From Phoronis ovalis (Eukaryota > Phoronida > Phoronidae), in the NCBI GenBank assembly GCA_028565635.1, contig JAOXYB010038061.1, positions 1-48,267 on the forward strand: 48,267 nucleotides of DNA, written 5' to 3'. The notes under the pieces are model-generated. The model had not been told where the DNA came from, made no database searches, and was given only the letters and a program-made list of their open reading frames with translations. The position numbers were made by a program, and so were the translations under genes. Positions within the stretch are counted from its first letter, which is position 1, and every line of letters starts with the position of its first letter. Positions 47,603-48,267 of this stretch are shown piece after piece.

Positions 47603-48267
47603 CGTACAGTTTTAACTAAGCTTTTAAATATTCAGCTCTGTCATTTTAAGGACTTGTACCTTTCCAATGATATATATCCTAGAGACTACGTACTTGTATA
47701 ACACAAATGCACGCCGGGATTAACTTGTTTTGTATTTTGTTTTGTTAATATGAGTCCCTAAATTTAAGTTTACTATATTTGGATTAATTCAACAATGAAA
47801 CTGTTTTGTCACCAAATATAAATATATAACAGTGCATTGTGTTCGTTGAGACGGGTATCTAAAACAGAATCCGACTGTTTACACGACGTGACCTACAGAG
47901 TTAGTGACCTTAAATGTACTTATACATTTGAATATAATAAAATCTGTTTTATAGAACACTAAAATCAATTCATAAATCTCAGAATTTATGTTTAGATACT
48001 AAGCAAATTATTAAAGTTAACCTTTGACTTTTCATTCAAAATTTATGTGCTACGTATATACACGTGTGAAATTTTAAAAGTATTTCTGGGCAATATTGCT
48101 ATACTGCATTAATGATTAAGGCAAGACAGAAGGAGTACATAAATGATTAAGTTACTCCCTGTACAATGCATTAATGATGAATGCACTGTGAATTCACTGC
48201 AAAAGTTTATAACCATACTAGCAATGAAACTGAGCTGCTAAATGGCCAACTTTAAGCACGCATTATG
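47603..48267 (-). promoter_or_regulatory. Upstream region of the PKHD1L1-like gene
   Basis: This must hold the 5' UTR and possibly the promoter of the minus-strand gene. It is AT-rich, with one E-box-like CACGTG at 48061-48066. I found no convincing TATA box or further coding exon. Non-coding 5' exons beyond the window are possible. Confidence 0.3.

Noticed and set aside
47621-47630. TATA-like TATTTAAAAG upstream of the start codon
   Set aside because: Only 19 nt from the ATG, so it would place the transcription start at or past the start codon; taken as AT-rich chance.

Overview
This is an animal nuclear genome segment: AT-rich, with split genes, GT-AG introns and a eukaryotic domain repertoire. 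Frequent TACATGTA motifs, a fibrinogen-related lectin-type gene and a DNA-transposon-like element suggest a marine lophotrochozoan, most likely a bivalve mollusc. That taxonomic guess is inference from composition and gene content.

Plus strand, 1-3.5 kb: a two-exon gene (1175-1532 and 2183-2805) for a secreted fibrinogen-related protein of 326 aa. It has a signal peptide, a PAN/apple-like Cys-rich segment and a fibrinogen C-terminal domain. Diverged direct-repeat copies lie on both sides of it (about 62-250 and 3355-3540), suggesting that the locus sits in a tandem duplication.

Minus strand, 47.6 down to 5.46 kb: nearly all the rest is one giant gene, a fibrocystin-L (PKHD1L1) orthologue. 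I delimited 65 coding exons. Every intron phase matches, and the lengths sum to 14,211 nt (4,736 aa plus stop). The order is: signal peptide; kringle; IPT/TIG 1-3; PA14; a long extracellular linker; IPT 4-7; a cupredoxin-like domain; IPT 8-14; G8-1 and a first right-handed beta-helix; an RTKR dibasic site; G8-2 and a second beta-helix; a conserved RRKR furin-type site; a membrane-proximal region; one transmembrane helix; and a cytoplasmic tail. The core (14 IPT, PA14, two G8, RRKR, TM) follows the vertebrate fibrocystin-L plan. Two parts are unusual. One is an N-terminal kringle on its own phase 1-1 exon. The other is a last exon whose product resembles the RNA-binding C-terminal half of a LINE-1-type ORF1 protein. 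A competing short 3' end (read-through of exon 64 to a stop at 6601-6603 with an AATAAA 27 nt beyond) suggests alternative tails.

Introns hold a 477-bp MITE-like element with 24-bp perfect terminal inverted repeats (22903-23379), a 24-bp TACATGTA minisatellite (31375-31545), a small inverted-repeat element (40424-40606) and minor tandem duplications. I saw no tRNA, rRNA, CRISPR or prokaryotic features. The two genes converge tail to tail, separated by about 2.65 kb.
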